A stretch of 64,000 bases of DNA from Prionace glauca (GCA_037974335.1 CM075760.1:17285059-17349058), one strand, 5' to 3'. Shown: positions 1-11,970, counted from the first letter of the stretch. Translations and numbers: made by a program. The notes: a model not told the origin generated them from the letters alone.

Positions 1-240
1 CCAACTAAATTTCAAATGGAATGAGGAACATTTTCCCTAACGCCAAGTTTGCTGAGGTGGACATTAAAGGTCCTGTGGTCTCCAATAGCTCCCTGGGCAA
101 CATCCCTCCTTTTAACCAAAATCAACAAAAATACATTCCCATGGATTGAGCCATTTTCATCTGATACTGCCCTGGCAACATCTGAACATAACCACAGGCG
201 TAGGCCACTCAGGTCCTCGAACTGGCCCCACCATTTACAA
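1..240. other. no gene recognised
   Basis: Short frames cross this stretch on both strands, but none shows a known domain. It may be the edge of an old interspersed repeat, judged only from its general look. No RNA gene or promoter was seen. Confidence 0.3.
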
Positions 241-577
241 ACATAGAACCCTACAGTGCAGAAACAGGCCCTTCGGCCCATCGAGTCTGCACCGAACACA
301 ATCCCACCCAGACCCTATCCCCATATCCCTACACATTTACCTGCTAATCCCTCTAACCTACACATCCCAGGACACTAAGGGGCAATTTTAGCATAGCCAA
401 TGAACCTAATCTGCACATCTTTGGACTGTGGGAAGAAACCGGAGCACCTGGAGAAAACCCACGCAGACACGAGGAGAATGTGCAAACTCCACACAGGCAG
501 TGACCCGAGCCGGGAATCGAACCCAGGACCCTGGAGCTGTGAAGCAGCAGTGCTAACCACTGTGCTACCGTGCCGCC
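241..577 (-). repeat. tRNA-derived SINE, V-SINE-like core, near full length
   Basis: Read on the minus strand, it starts with a tRNA-like head (GGCGGCACGGTAGCACAGTG) with a B-box-like segment near 510-520. Next comes the conserved core found in vertebrate V-SINEs (TGCGTGGGTTTCCTCC type, here slightly changed). The tail carries the TCGATGGGCCGAA segment and ends in CTGTAGGGTTCTATG. The same element recurs many times in this window in both orientations and at different ages. It encodes no protein; the frames across it are shadows. Confidence 0.9.
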
Positions 578-1335
578 ATGATCTTATTTAATAAGATCAT
601 GGCTGATCTGTGGCTGAATCCATTTTGGCTTCGCTAAGTCCATATCTCTTGATACACCTGTTCAATTAAAGAAGACCTCAGACTTATATGTAACAATTGT
701 ACCAGCTCCCACCGGCAATTGCCGAAGAGAGTTCCAATCATTCACCTTTCTCGGCATGTACTAATGTTTTCTATCAACTCTCCTGAAAGGCTTTTCCCTA
801 TTTTTTTCAACTATGGCCTTTTAACCTCGAACCTTCAACTAATGGAAACAATCCTTCCCTGTAGGTATTTCATAGGTTTCTATCAGAACAGCCTTCAACC
901 ATCCGAATTCGAGAGAAAAATGTCTAAATTCGTCTGATCACTCCTCGCAACTTGCGTTGAACTCGGTCCAGAGTCAACATTTTTCCAAAAATATGTTGCC
1001 CATACTTGCTCACAGTGCTCTAAGTGGGGTGGAACAAGGATTGTGCACAATTGGAGCACAACATCTGCCTCCGTATCCCCCAGTCCTTTGGATATGGAGG
1101 GAGGCATTCCATTGGTCTTAATGATTATTTTCTGCAGCAGATCGTGACATTTTAAGAAACTATGTGCCGAACCCGAAATCCTGTTTGGCATCCACTAAAT
1201 TTAGCGTTGTCCCTTCTAAAAATTATATCTTGATCTATCATTTGGATATTTGACTTTTTGTCCCATTATCTAAGCCCTTAATGAATATTGTAAATAATTG
1301 AGGCCCCAGACAGATTCCTGCCGTACACCACTTCA
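578..1335 (-). mobile_element. old degenerate CR1-like LINE 3' fragment
   Basis: The left end carries the shark CR1-like 3' signature (AATAAGATCATGGCTGATCTG). Minus-strand translation around 900-1190 resembles the ORF2 C-terminal part (GMPPSISKGLGDTEADVVLQ and PHLEHCEQVWATYF, compare GMLAFIGRGIE and PHLEYCVQFWSP in the younger copies). It is full of indels and stops. It abuts a SINE on its left side. Confidence 0.75.
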
Positions 1336-1799
1336 TCTGCATAATTCAGCAACGGACAGGTACAATTCATTGCACCATAAATTTTGGCACCTTGCAGAAG
1401 GGGATGTGATATTACATTAATGGATGTGAATTCTTGTTCCATTGATACCATAGATCATACCTGACAATGATATTTTCACACTAACTGTAATTACAAAGTT
1501 TTGCCAGCAGATGGAAATAAATCTTGGTGGGTTACATTACATGAAGCATGAACTGCCGCAATACACTGGACACTGCATCTGTTCATTTTGAATTGGCCTC
1601 CATATGTATATATGTTAGAATGGACCCCGTCCATGATTATAATATATTATAACATATAGCACGCTGTTTAAACTGGTATTGCACCAGTACATGTCAATGT
1701 ATACATCACACAATCACCTTGATCTGAATTTTTCCAGGTCGGATCTAACTTTGGAGTTCTACCACATACAGTTCTGAATGGTGGTGGACATTAAAGCAA
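1336..1799. other. unassigned AT-rich sequence
   Basis: No gene, RNA or recognisable element was found. Short ATATAT-type runs occur near 1605 and 1640. Confidence 0.3.
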
Positions 1800-2143
1800 T
1801 GAATAGATAGGGTGGACTCTCAGAGGCTATTTCCCCGGGTTGAAATGGTCGCTACGAGAGGACATAGATTTAAGGTGCGGGGAGGGAAGTACAGAGGTGA
1901 TGTTAGGGGTAAGTTTTTCACTCAGAGGGTAGTGAGTGATTGGAATCGGCTGCCGTCGTCGGTGGTGGAGGCGAACTCGCTGGGGTCTTTTAAAAGACTT
2001 CTGGATGAGTATATGGGGTTTAATGGGATTGGGGGTTATAGATAGGTCTATAGATTGGTGGGGTTGATGCGATCGGCGCAACTCGAAGGCCGAAGGGCCT
2101 GTTTGTGCTGTAATGTTCTATGTTCTATGTTCTATGTTCTATG
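1800..2143 (+). mobile_element. CR1-like LINE, 5'-truncated 3' end
   Basis: It encodes the last part of a CR1-type ORF2 (from 1812: FPRVEMVATRGHRFKVRGGK, then FTQRVVSDWNRLPSSVVEA), followed by a short 3' UTR. The UTR contains GGCCGAAGGGCCTGTTTGTG and ends in four TTCTATG units at about 2113-2143, the octamer-type tail typical of CR1. The short open frame suggests a moderately young insertion. Confidence 0.88.
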
Positions 2144-2149
2144 AACCGC

Positions 2150-3222
2150 AGCAGGAGCCTCAAATAAAACCTCAATTCTTAATGATGTGAGAGCTCAGCA
2201 AATGGAGAAGAACAAAACTGAAACAATTGCTACAATCTTCCGCCAGAAGTGCCGAGAGGATTTTCCATCTCGGCCTCCTCCTGAGGTCCCCAGCATCACA
2301 GATGCCAGTTTCCAAGCAGCTCAATGCCTTTCACAGGATAAGATTGGAACAGGAGTAGGCCATTCGAGCCCGGGAGCCCGCTCCACCATGCAATATGATC
2401 ATGATTGATCTGTGGCCTAACCCTGTGCTGAAGAGGTTGGACACTGCCAGGATTATTGGTCCTGACAATATTTGAGCAATAATAATGATGATTTGTGCTC
2501 TGGAGCGAGCTGCGCCCCGGCCAATCTATTAAAGTATAGCTACATCACTATCACATGCCCAACAGTGTGGAAAATTAGCAGGCATGCTCTATCGCAAAAG
2601 GAAGGACAAATATATCCCGGCCAATTATCGCCCAATGCGATCTCACTCGATCAAAATAGTAGAAAGTATCGAGGATCAACAGATCAGTAATAATAATAAT
2701 AATAATCTACTCAATGAAGCTCAGTCTGGGTTCCACTAGGAGCACTCGGTTCCAGAAGTAATTTAAACTTAGTCCAAATATAGTGGAAATAGCTGTTTTA
2801 ATGAGGTGAGAGTGCCCACCCTCCACATCAACACAACACTTGACCGATGATGGCATCAAGAACCCTGAGCCAATCTGCAGTCAATGGGGATCCGGGGGTA
2901 AACATTCCACTGGCTTCAGTTACACCGAGTACAGAGTAAGTGGTTGAGGTTGTTGAAAGCCAATCAGCTCAGTCCCAGGGTATTGCTGCAGGAACTCCTC
3001 AGGATAGTGTGGCCTAATCTTCACCCTTCATTAGAAGGTCAGAAGTGGGATGTTCACTAATGATTGCACACTGTTCAGCACATTAGCGACTCCTCAGATA
3101 CTGGAGCAGTCCGTGTCCATATGCAGCAAGACTTAGAACACATTCAGGCTTTGGTTGAGGAGGGGAGAGTAACATTCACGCCACACAGTGTCAGACAATG
3201 ACCTTCTTCAAGGAAGAGAGAT
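2150..3222 (+). mobile_element. degenerate LINE of a second family (L2/Jockey-like), RT region
   Basis: The nucleotide sequence follows a shark LINE reverse transcriptase in order. It has a CCTCCTGAGGTCCCCAGCAT segment near 2280, a GTGGAAAATT segment near 2570, GCCAATTATCGCCC (the NYRP motif) at about 2620, a degenerate AFDRVWHQ equivalent near 2840, and the GVPQGSVLG equivalent near 2990. The FADD-equivalent region lies near 3055, and it ends close to a CAGCAAGACTTAGA segment. Reading frames are broken throughout. A short piece of another repeat sits inside it at 2340-2425. Confidence 0.75.
2340..2425 (-). repeat. CR1-like 3' tail fragment inside the LINE
   Basis: AACAGGAGTAGGCCATTCGA followed by a diverged AAGATCATGGCTGATCTGTG equivalent is the 3' terminal signature of the CR1-like family on the minus strand. 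It interrupts the plus-strand LINE around it. Confidence 0.7.
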
Positions 3223-3460
3223 TCCTGGCATGGGTCACTGTCTGTACAGAGTCTGCACTTTCTCCCCGTGTCTATATGGGTTTCTTCCGGGTGTTCCGCT
3301 TTCCTCCCATAGTCCAAAAGACGCCCTGGTTAGGGTGCATTGGGCCGTGCTAAATTCTCCCTCAGTGTAACCCGAACAGATGCTGGAATGTGGCGACACG
3401 GGAATTTTCACAGTAACTTCATTGCAGTGTTAACATAAATTTATTTGTGACGAATGAACA
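3223..3460 (+). repeat. tRNA-derived SINE lacking its head, with LINE-type tail
   Basis: It has the V-SINE-like core (GGGTTTCTTCCGGGTGTTCC) followed by the alternative tail (TTTTCACAGTAACTTCATTG) that ends in a run leading to TTTATTTGTGACGAATGAA. That tail differs from the SINE at 241-577, so at least two SINE subfamilies share one core. Confidence 0.8.
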
Positions 3461-4470
3461 CATTTAACATTTGGGGCCCTGCGGTACCCCACTGTTAGCT
3501 GACCGTCACTCGGAAGAAGACCCATTTATTTCCACTCTCTGTTTCTTATCTGTCAATGAATTCTATACCGAGGCCAACATATCACTCCCCATCTCAAGTG
3601 CTTTCATTGGGCCTACCAATATTTTATGAAGAGCCTTCTGAAATATCTTCTGGTGCAAATACACCACGTAAACTGGTTGCATCCCTCCCCCTCCCTAACC
3701 GAAAGAACCCCCACTTCCCCCATCCCCACCTATTATTTACACCCTTAAAAAATGCAAGTAGGTTTGTTAAGATAAACATGTCTTTCTTAAGCCCATACTG
3801 GTTTCATCAAACTCCGTCCATGCTTTCCAAATATTTTCCTATCATGGATTTGATAACAATCTCTAACTGATGCTGAAGTCAGTCTGTAATTTATAAGTTT
3901 TATTCTCCCTTTCTCTGTATATATCGGGGTTACATTTGTCACCCTCTAACCTGTAGGAACTGTTTCGGCCTGTATTCAATTTTAGAAGATGGGCAGCAAT
4001 GTATCCAACATTTCCTGGGTCATTTCCTTCCATATTCTGGGATTACCAGGCCCCAGTGACCAACCAGAATTTCACCCTATTATTTTCCCCAGAATGATTT
4101 TACGAATACTGGTTTCCCTCAATACCGTCTTACAACTACCCCCTTGGTTCCCGAACATTTCTGGGATGATACTTGTGTGAAGGTAATGTCAAACTTAGTG
4201 TTCTATTCATTCAATATTTCTTTATTCCCCATTATAATTTCCCTGGATTCGGGCTCTAAGGGATTTACATTTATCTTAACCAATTCTTCTGTCTTCAGAT
4301 ATTGATATAAACGCTTCTAATTAATTTTTATGTTCCCTGCAATTTTACTCCCATTCTCTATTTCCCTCGTCGATTATTTGGATTTTTTTGTTGAATTTTA
4401 AAAATCTCTGAAACCTCAGGCTTGTTCCTTCTTCTGGTAATTTTATGTAGCTTTTAACTAAGAAGTAATA
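3461..4470 (-). mobile_element. old degenerate CR1-like LINE, RT region
   Basis: Plus-strand pieces match the complement of a CR1 reverse transcriptase: GGGGCCCTGCGGTACCCCAC near 3472 is the GVPQG/GTPL region. Others include CCTTCTGAAATATCTTCTGG near 3632, GATTACCAGGCCCCAGTGAC near 4042 (the KSPGPDG region) and TTTATTCCCCATTATAATTT near 4220. No long frame survives, so this is an old copy. Confidence 0.72.
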
Positions 4471-4517
4471 TTTCCTCCCCTGAAAGACATCCGAGAAAAA
4501 GATGAGCTTTAACCATA

Positions 4518-4592
4518 TATGATTTTCACAGTAACTTCATTACAGTGTGAATGTAAACCCATTTGTGTCGAAGAAATAAACTTCAAACCTTT
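4518..4592 (+). repeat. SINE 3' tail fragment
   Basis: TTTTCACAGTAACTTCATTA, then a GTGTGAATGTAAACCCATTT stretch and AATAAAC, is the same tail as at 3400-3460, without core or head. Confidence 0.75.
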
Positions 4593-4959
4593 AAATACAC
4601 AGGATGTCTTTATCAAGTAACTGAGTTGAAATTCTCCAGCTGCCAGGGTGGAACTGGAACTCCTGTCCCAAGCTTCTGGAATACTAGCTTAATAATGATA
4701 TTACTACACTACCCCGAGACTGAAATATCATCACATTTATTAATGGAATAATTGAACATTCAGTACTGGGTCACAGGTTGGATCGCGAGGTATCTTGTGG
4801 GAATTGAATACGTTACAATTTGACTAAGAAATAATGTTGTTTCCATTCTTAACTGATCACAGATGTGTTTTGGCATGAAGACATTTAACTCAGTGCGCCT
4901 AAAGTCTGAGATCTATGTCCAATATTACATTATACATTTATAAAACGAATACATTACAG
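4593..4959. other. no feature recognised
   Basis: AT-rich sequence without a supported gene, RNA or repeat assignment. Confidence 0.3.
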
Positions 4960-5900
4960 ATGAATTTATGCTACATTCGGTTATTTCTCCCGTTGTGTAC
5001 ACTGAGCCATCTCTCTATTTATGCTACATTAGTTCCTCTCTATTAGTACTAGAGTAGATCACGGATCTGATCCTATTACATCTGATCCCATCTCTGTTTA
5101 TATTACACAGGATTTGTATATTTACATACATCTCTGTTAATTCAACATATGACCATGTGTATGTTGCCTGACATTTAACTGTCAGAAGCAAGTCTTCTCC
5201 TGGCCTTGAATCTTATTCTGACAGAATGAGAATGATTCATGGGAATCCATGTCAAAGTTCCATCAATTCATGAAATGACAAGGGGGAATAGGTGAGGTAG
5301 AGAAGGTCATATCGGGCTTGACGTTAATCATGTACAAGCTGCACTATCAGAACAGGTGAACACGTGGTTTGTTCCCTTAGAACTGAGCAGTTTATGGGAG
5401 ATTTAGTACAGACGCTCAAAGTGATGAATGAGAATGTTTTACTCATTAGAAACAAACTGTTACCCATTGACAAGAGGGCCAGTATACAGAAGATTGATTA
5501 CAATGCCCTAGGACATGTCTCTTTATGTACTGAATGTGACTCAAATGATTCATTATTGCAACGGATCTTATATTTGTTTACCTTACATAAAATGCCACTT
5601 TATTCATTACTCCTATTTGCGTTGTACCAGAGCCAGTCTTTAATTATATGACAGTAGGCCTTGTCTGTTTTTACACTACATTCGGTTCTTCCTCTCGTTA
5701 TGCCACCCTCGGCCATCTCTCTATTTATGCTGCATTAGGTCCTCTCAATTAATACGACAGGAGACCACGGATCTGTTCATATTTCATCAGATCTCATCTC
5801 TTTTTTGTATTACACGGGATTTGTCTCTTTGAATGACACCAACATCTGTCTCTGTTAATCTAACATACGACCATGAATATGTTGCCTGCCGAGATATTAT
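4960..5900. repeat. degenerate satellite-like repeat with a direct duplicated block
   Basis: Motifs such as TATGCTACATT, ATCTCTCTATTTATGCTACA, CACGGATCTG and TCTGTTAAT recur at irregular short spacing. A block at about 4968-5170 returns as a diverged copy at about 5672-5895 in the same order. The reverse complement of the same motif type appears at 11.76-12.79 kb and in both arms of the inverted duplication, so it looks like a dispersed, decayed tandem family. Confidence 0.55.
5385..5500 (+). mobile_element. short degenerate LINE 3' fragment
   Basis: GCAGTTTATGGGAGATTTAG, then GTGATGAATGA, AACAAACTGTTACCCATTGA and GAGGGCCAGTA match the CR1 ORF2 C-terminal coding order (RRMRGDLIE, KMMNG, RLFPL, SR) with many changes. 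Confidence 0.55.
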
Positions 5901-6687
5901 CAATTCCGATATAATATGGGTGTGCCTGTCTGACACTAATCATTCTTGATTGGAGCAGTAAGTTTCAGTTTTACTAATTTCGATAAGTAGCTGCCAGAAA
6001 TATCTAATTGCTCTGTTATTGTGTGAGTAATATTCAGTTTGAACAATTTCTCAGTGATTCACTGGTATTCGGGGACAGGTCAATATCTGAATAATCGTAC
6101 AGTGCTCATTACAATATCTTCAAGCAACCACCGTTGTGATACATTTTATTAGTTGAATATTGCACTGCACTGTGTCAATTTGACATAGACTTCAGAGATA
6201 AAGATTGACCTGTCTTATTTAAAGCATCCAACAGATTCACTGACAGTGTGAGACAGAATTCTGTACTCGCAATATCGCCAGATGGCCTCCCACAGGTTAA
6301 ATATCTATCCACTCATTAATTACTCATCTGTTTCAGAGAGAAATAAAACGAAATCGTCGCAGAACGAGTGTTGACAGTTAAGTTATGTTTGAATATATAT
6401 ATATATGTATATTCTGTAATTTGTATTGTTACCTTCGAAATTATTTTTCACTTTCGGATGTCTTCATCTGCTTATGCCTAAGCTTTGTAATTCCCTCCCT
6501 AACTCTCCTTATTTCACTTTCCTCGTCTAAGTCAATCCATAAAACTGTCCCTGTATTGGCCATCCTTTCAGTCACCTGTTCAAATATCTCGTTGGTCAAA
6601 AGCAAGATGCTGTGGGTGCCTGAGATCCGAACAGAAAATGCGAGAAACACTCAGTGGATTATTCTTCATCAGTGGAATGGTTTACGG
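5901..6687. other. no gene recognised
   Basis: The sequence is AT-rich with a (TA)n run near 6395. A frame at 6385-6843 is mostly low-complexity leucine/serine/proline and is not a credible gene. Confidence 0.35.
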
Positions 6688-6830
6688 CTCTCTCTCTCTC
6701 TCTGTCTTTTTCTCCCCCCCCCCCCGCCTCTGCCCCTGCCTCCCTCTCTCTCCCTCTCTGTCTCTCTGTCTCTCCCCCCGCCTCTGCCCCTGCCTCCCTC
6801 TCTCTCTGATTCTCCCTCTCTCTCGCACAG
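6688..6830. repeat. CT-rich simple repeat
   Basis: The strand is almost pure pyrimidine, with (TC)n, poly-C and two copies of a CCGCCTCTGCCCCTGCCTCC unit about 50 bp apart. Low-complexity frames run across it on both strands and should be ignored. Confidence 0.95.
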
Positions 6831-6867
6831 ACATTTGTTGTAGACATGTACAGCAAGACACTGGGCC

Positions 6868-6955
6868 TTGTGTCTTTATTTACTGCATGCAACTCATTTG
6901 AATCATTATTGCAATAGATCTTATATTTGTTTAAACGACATAACATACCAAACCA
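6868..6955 (+). repeat. diverged copy of 5513-5600
   Basis: TGTCTTTATTTACTG, ATCATTATTGCAATAGATCT and TATATTTGTTTA repeat the order seen at 5513-5600 in the same orientation. This indicates an old local duplication about 1.35 kb apart. Confidence 0.55.
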
Positions 6956-7429
6956 TTTATTATTATTTGATGACATGCCGTGAGAAATGTTACAAATCAT
7001 CATTTCTGAGTTCTTGTTCAGTCAAGAGGCCATTTCTGTTACATTGGGCTCCATCTCAGATATGATTATGTCAGGCTCTGTGTCATGCACTACTGAACAC
7101 ATCCGTGCCTTACTTTGTGTTATATTGGACACTAATAATAAAGCCAACACTGTCTCAGTAACTGGTTTTCTATAAAATGCGTTTGACAGATGGAAAAAAA
7201 GGACAGAACGAGATGAAAAGATGGAAATTAGCTTTAAAAATGTAATGGGGTTCGAAGAATGTGTTTCGTCGTGTTAATAATTACTGGGTGTTGTTCATCA
7301 TATTTAATTGCTCTCGCATTTCCTGGAATATTTTATTGAAAGCTTGGGATGAAACTTGTAACATCCTCTTGTTCAAAAGAGATTGAGGAACAGAATGAAT
7401 GTATGCCACATTGCACTGCAAATGGACAT

Positions 7430-7612
7430 TAAAGGACAATTCAACATGGCCACTCCAACTAACCTGTACATCTTTGGACTGTAGGAAGAAAGCAGTAAAC
7501 CTGGAGGAAACCCACGCACATACGGGGTGAATGTGTAAACACCACACAGTTACACAAGGCTTAAATGAACCTGTGTCCCTAACAGTGTGAGGTACCAGTG
7601 CTAATGACTGTG
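7430..7612 (-). repeat. degenerate V-SINE-like element
   Basis: TACATCTTTGGACTGTAGGA, GAGGAAACCCACGCACA and the head complement near 7590-7612 (AGTGCTAATGACTGTG) show a minus-strand SINE with a decayed core and no 3' tail. Confidence 0.7.
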
Positions 7613-9149
7613 TAAATAATTGCTATTAATTTTAAGCATGATATTGTAATTTATTCAGTATTTATTGCACATTCTGTGTCTCAGTCAATAAATAAAGTTA
7701 ATGAATGGCCCTGGACGCTCTTGAGTGTGATGTACAACTGGTCATTCCGCTGCCAAGGCAATGCATCTTTCAAATGATTCACTGAACTTCTCTCTTTCTC
7801 TGTCTCAGACTGAACCTAAATCAGATAACCTCTCTCCTCTCTCTCAGTCTCCATTAACTCACACAGGTTCCCAGGAGACGGATCTGACTCCGAGACTATT
7901 TCTTTCTTCTTCCTTAAGGCACCTTGTGACTGAAAAAATAAAGCACAAAAATCTCAGCAGAGGAAAATTCATTGTAGGAACTTAACCATTTCACTCAATT
8001 AACCTCTCTCCTCTATTTCTCACACACAACACCCAGCACACTTAAACTTTCTATTTCGGAATGTCTCTGTGAATAAAAAATGTTGCTTTAATTTTCCCTC
8101 TTTTCCCTCAGTGGTAACCTTCAGTCCATCTTCCCTTCAATTAATCTGTTTAAACCCCAAATATGGCCATTTTCTTGATTCATTAATATGGGAATGGGGG
8201 TGACTGTAATGCTGAGACCGGCAGCAATCTGTGTGACTGTTCTTGATGCTTTCAGAGTGAGTTCATCCTCACAGGCAGGAAGACTGTTCACGGTGATAAC
8301 ATCAAACTGGCCCCGGTTGTTTCATTCTCAGGTAACACAACTTCCTGTTTCTCTGCTGCCGGTTCCAAACCGCACATCTCACTTCCGAGCAGAAAATAAA
8401 TCCAGAGACACAATCTGGTGAGAACATCTGTCAGTGCGGCCTATATCTGCCCACAGAGTCAGGGCAGAGTCAGACAGGTCACATTGCGGTGACATTTACA
8501 AATGAGCCTGTTTTGATCTGGTTACAGTTTCCATTCCCGGACATAACTGGATGCTCAGTGGATCAGTCACTGAACTCCCCCGGGATCTGTGAAGAGAGGG
8601 AATGATAGCTGTTATCTTTCATTGTTTGATCATTTTCTCTCCATCTGCTATTTATTTTTGTTCCTCAGCTTTTATCTGTCAGCCCCCCCCCCCCCCCCCC
8701 GGCTTGCTTTCTCCTAACTCTCCCGCTGTCTCTATCTCCTTGCCAGTCTTTTCAACACATTTATTAGTGTTCGTGATCATGAAGTTGTGATTGGGTTAAT
8801 TAAAAAGAGAATCTTTCAACTGGGGGACGGTCAGCAACCAATGGGCACAAAGTTATTTTATTGTGCAGCGAGACAGAAAGATAAGTGTTTATTTTTACAC
8901 AGGAGTTGTGATGAACTGGAATGAACAGCTTGGAAGGGTGATGGAATTAGATTTCACAGAAACTTTGGAAAATAAATTCGATATCTCCTTCATGGGATGA
9001 ACTTTTGAAGGATTCTCGAGAATGGGAGCATTTTAAGGTTCATCTATATCAGTGTCCCAGCATTCTTTTTGTGTCTCTCCCTGCCCTTCATTAAAACGGA
9101 ATAAAATGGAATATTTATACAACTGTCGTCTTGTGCTAATCTTATCTTT
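7613..9149. other. long stretch without a recognised gene
   Basis: A poly-C tract lies near 8683-8701 and a CT-rich run near 7790-7850. Small frames at 7761-7985, 8188-8421 and 8602-8790 have no recognisable domain and no splice pattern I can defend. Confidence 0.35.
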
Positions 9150-9352
9150 TGACAGAACCTGTGTGTTGTGTGAGTGTGTTTGAGTGCGTCTGTGTGTGTT
9201 TGTGTGTTGTTTGTGTGTGTGTTTGTGTTTGTGATTGTGTGTGTGTGTTGTGTGTGTGTGTGTGTGTGTCTGTGTGTGTTGTGTGTGTGTGTCTGTGTGT
9301 GAGTGTTTTTGTGTGTGTGTGTTTGTGTGTGTGTATTTTTGTGTGTGTGTAA
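9150..9352. repeat. GT-rich microsatellite-like tract
   Basis: About 200 bp are dominated by TGTGTG runs broken by TTTGTG, GAGTG and TTGTG variants. Frames on both strands are Cys/Val or Thr/His repeats with no coding meaning. Confidence 0.95.
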
Positions 9353-9805
9353 TTGCCAGGAACCATTCCGAAAGTCCATTCTATTTAAAAAAACATCACT
9401 TTGAACAGATTAGCATCGGATCGAACTTTTTTTTAGAAAAAACACAATAATCCTTAACATTTATTGCACTGTTTTTCTCCCTCCGATGAGGGTTTCATAC
9501 TTAGTTGTTTCAGACCTCACGTGTGCTAATTCTGTCTGTAAATGTGAAACTGCTTGTAAAAATGAGAAGGAAGAGATTATTTTCTGTTCCTCCGACAGAT
9601 TCGCCATCGGTACCTCAGATAATAGAAATGTATGGAGTCCGCCATGACTGTCCCACCTTGTGAATACAAGCCTCAGTCAGGTGGAGTCAGTCACTCCTGC
9701 GGTTGTGGTAGGGTTTCCAATCCGTGTTTGCCACACAAATCCCTGCCTCACTCCTCATGACGAAGAAACCTGCTCTCAGGCCCCAGAAATAATTCCTTCC
9801 TTATA
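9353..9805. other. no gene recognised
   Basis: Unique-looking sequence leads into the minisatellite at 9806. No motif was recognised. Confidence 0.3.
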
Positions 9806-10478
9806 TCAGGTCCCAGTCTGACTCCGGGCCCAGCTGTCTCTGTCAGTGATACACTGGAGCCAGTCATTCACATTGTAATGTTCTAATTCTCAGGTCCCAG
9901 TCTGACTCCGGGTCCAGCTATCTCTGTCAGTGATACACTGGGGCCAGTCATTCACATTGTAATGTTCTAATTCTCAGGTCCCAGTCTGACTCCGGGCCCA
10001 GCTGTCTCTGTCAGTGATACACTGGGGTCAGTCATTCACATTGTAATGTTCTAATACTCAGGTCCCAGTCTGACTCGGGGCCCAGCTGGCTCTATTAGTC
10101 TTACACTGGGGCCAGTCATTCACATTGTAATGTTCTAATTCTCAGGTCCCAGTCTGACTCCGGGCCCAGCTGTCTCTGTTAGTGATACACTGGGGCCAGT
10201 CATTCACATTGTAATGTTTTAATTCTCAGGTCCCAGTCTGACTCCGGGCCCAGCTGTCTCTGTCAGTGATAAACTGGGGCCGGTCATTCACATTGTAATG
10301 TTCTAATTCTCAGGTCCCAGTCTGACTCCGGGCCCAGCTGTCTCTGTCAATGATACACTGGAGCCGGTCATTCACATTGTAATGTTCTAATTCTCAGGTC
10401 CCAGTCTGACTCCGGGCCCAGCTGTCTCTGTCAGTGACACACTGAAGCCGGTTATTCAAATTATAATGTTCTAATTCT
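9806..10478 (+). repeat. 84-bp minisatellite, about 8 copies
   Basis: A unit of about 84 bp starting TCAGGTCCCAGTCTGACTCC, with CAGCTGTCTCTGTCAGTGAT in the middle and CACATTGTAATGTTCTAATT at the end, repeats head to tail about eight times. Neighbouring copies differ at only a few sites, and the last is the most diverged. The unit is not part of any known element I can name. Confidence 0.95.
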
Positions 10479-11229
10479 CTATGATTATTTTTGGAAACCG
10501 TCACCCAATCCGTTGTGAATTCGAACCTGCATCAGATTTTGCTGCATTTGACCCCTGCCTGTCATTATTGGACAAATCACTTTCTCTCGAATGATCACAC
10601 GCACAAAAAATGTTTATTTAAATGTTATATCATGTTCTGTCTCTCTTACTCTAGAGAACTCATACGTTGGTTCAATTGATTCTCCCAGCCTGTTTATGTC
10701 ATCATTGCGCGAGCATATCTGTCTGTATTAGATTAGATTCTTCTTCTGTTGTTGGAGCATTATGTTTAATCATTTATAAGGTGTGGGCAGCACTGATATC
10801 TGTTGCCCTTCTCTGATTGCCCCTGACAATGTGGTGATGAGCTGCTATCTTGAACCGCTGCAGTCCTTGTTCACCAGGTGATATCACTGTTTATATCACA
10901 TAAGGTCTGGCCACTCTTATGATGCACCTGATCCTGATTCATCGCATTACCTAGACTGTACAATCTATACACAGTAGAAAATATTTAAGTTGGTTAGCAT
11001 GGAATTGGTGAAGGTAACGGTTAAACAGAAATATTGTTCCTTATCTGGAGAGTGGCAGATGTTTCAATCCTTTGCATCAATAGAAATAAGAAGTCTGAGA
11101 ATTACAGGTGTAATTATCTCCTGTCGGCTATATATCCAGGGTCATTTTCACCATCATTTTCACAAATCAGCACACAATTGAGTCGTACATCAGGAAGTTT
11201 ATTGAGACACTGAGAAGATCAATTTTCGT
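10479..11229. other. no gene; one short interspersed repeat
   Basis: At about 10765-10885 there is a fragment (CTTGAACCGCTGCAGTCCTT) of a shark repeat that also appears near 39600, 48200 and 60080. The rest is unassigned. Confidence 0.45.
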
Positions 11230-11970
11230 AATCTCCTCGTCATTCGAGATGTGATTTATCCATTTTCCAATAGATCTCTAAACACAGATAAGTTAACGCC
11301 AGGAACAAAATAGTGAGGCTGTAATCATGCTTAACGCATGAGCAAACAACAGAATGGTTGTCAATAAATAGTTACATATTAAATGCTCTTCAGGTGAAAT
11401 ACATGAACTCTTTGGTGTTTCCATGCATTCATGGAAGGCAGAGATGGGCTGAAGGTTATGATTGGGAAAACTGGAGGGGAATTGCTAAAAGAGATCATTT
11501 CTCCAAAGGTGGGTATTAGAAAATAGAATATTTGAAATAAATAAGCACGCAAATGTCTGTGATGTTTCTTGGACATAGAACCATCGAATTCCTACAGTTC
11601 AGAAACACAAATCTGGTCCACCGAGTCTGTGTCCCACCCAGCTTCTCCCCTCTGCCATATCCCCGTTAGCCCCACACAGTTACCATGGCTAATCCACATA
11701 TTCTAAGGGAAAATAACGGACAATTTTGCATGGTCAATTCAACTAATATGATCTGTTGTAATATAAACAAGGGACGGGTTTTGTGCAGTGATACGGAGAC
11801 AGTCGAATGCATCAGATATCGATACAGCACCTGTACTAATGTGAATGCAGACTGGGCCCAGTTCAGTCATTATTGAGAGAGTGTATACAGTATATTACTA
11901 ACCAACGTGGTGTTTTCTGATATAATCAGAGATATGCCATACTCAGTTTTGACAAAGACACGGTCTATCC
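11230..11970 (+). repeat. third copy of the outer inverted-duplication segment
   Basis: From about 11230 to 11970 the sequence follows 21990-22715 in the same orientation, with many substitutions. Shared landmarks are AGATCTCTAAACACAGATAA, GGAACAAAATAGTGAGGCTG, GTTGTCAATAA, the SINE fragment at 11577-11755 and GAGAGAGTGTATACAGTATA. The receptor gene and the tRNAs of the arm are absent here. Confidence 0.85.
11577..11755 (-). repeat. SINE 3' part inside the third copy
   Basis: It contains ATTCCTACAGTTCAGAA at the left, CACCGAGTCTGTGTCCCACC and GGCTAATCCACATATTCTAA. The same fragment sits at the same place in the left arm (22315-22497) and the right arm (33760-33935), so its insertion preceded the duplications. 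Confidence 0.8.

Noticed and set aside
6385-7003. Frames of 152 and 114 codons
   Set aside because: Mostly CT-repeat translation joined to AT-rich sequence; no domain and no homologous copy.
8188-8421. Possible immunoglobulin or MHC-like exon
   Set aside because: No Cys-Trp-Cys pattern or splice pair could be seen; composition alone suggested it.
9044-9450. Cys/Val-rich and Thr/His-rich frames
   Set aside because: Pure GT/AC microsatellite translation.
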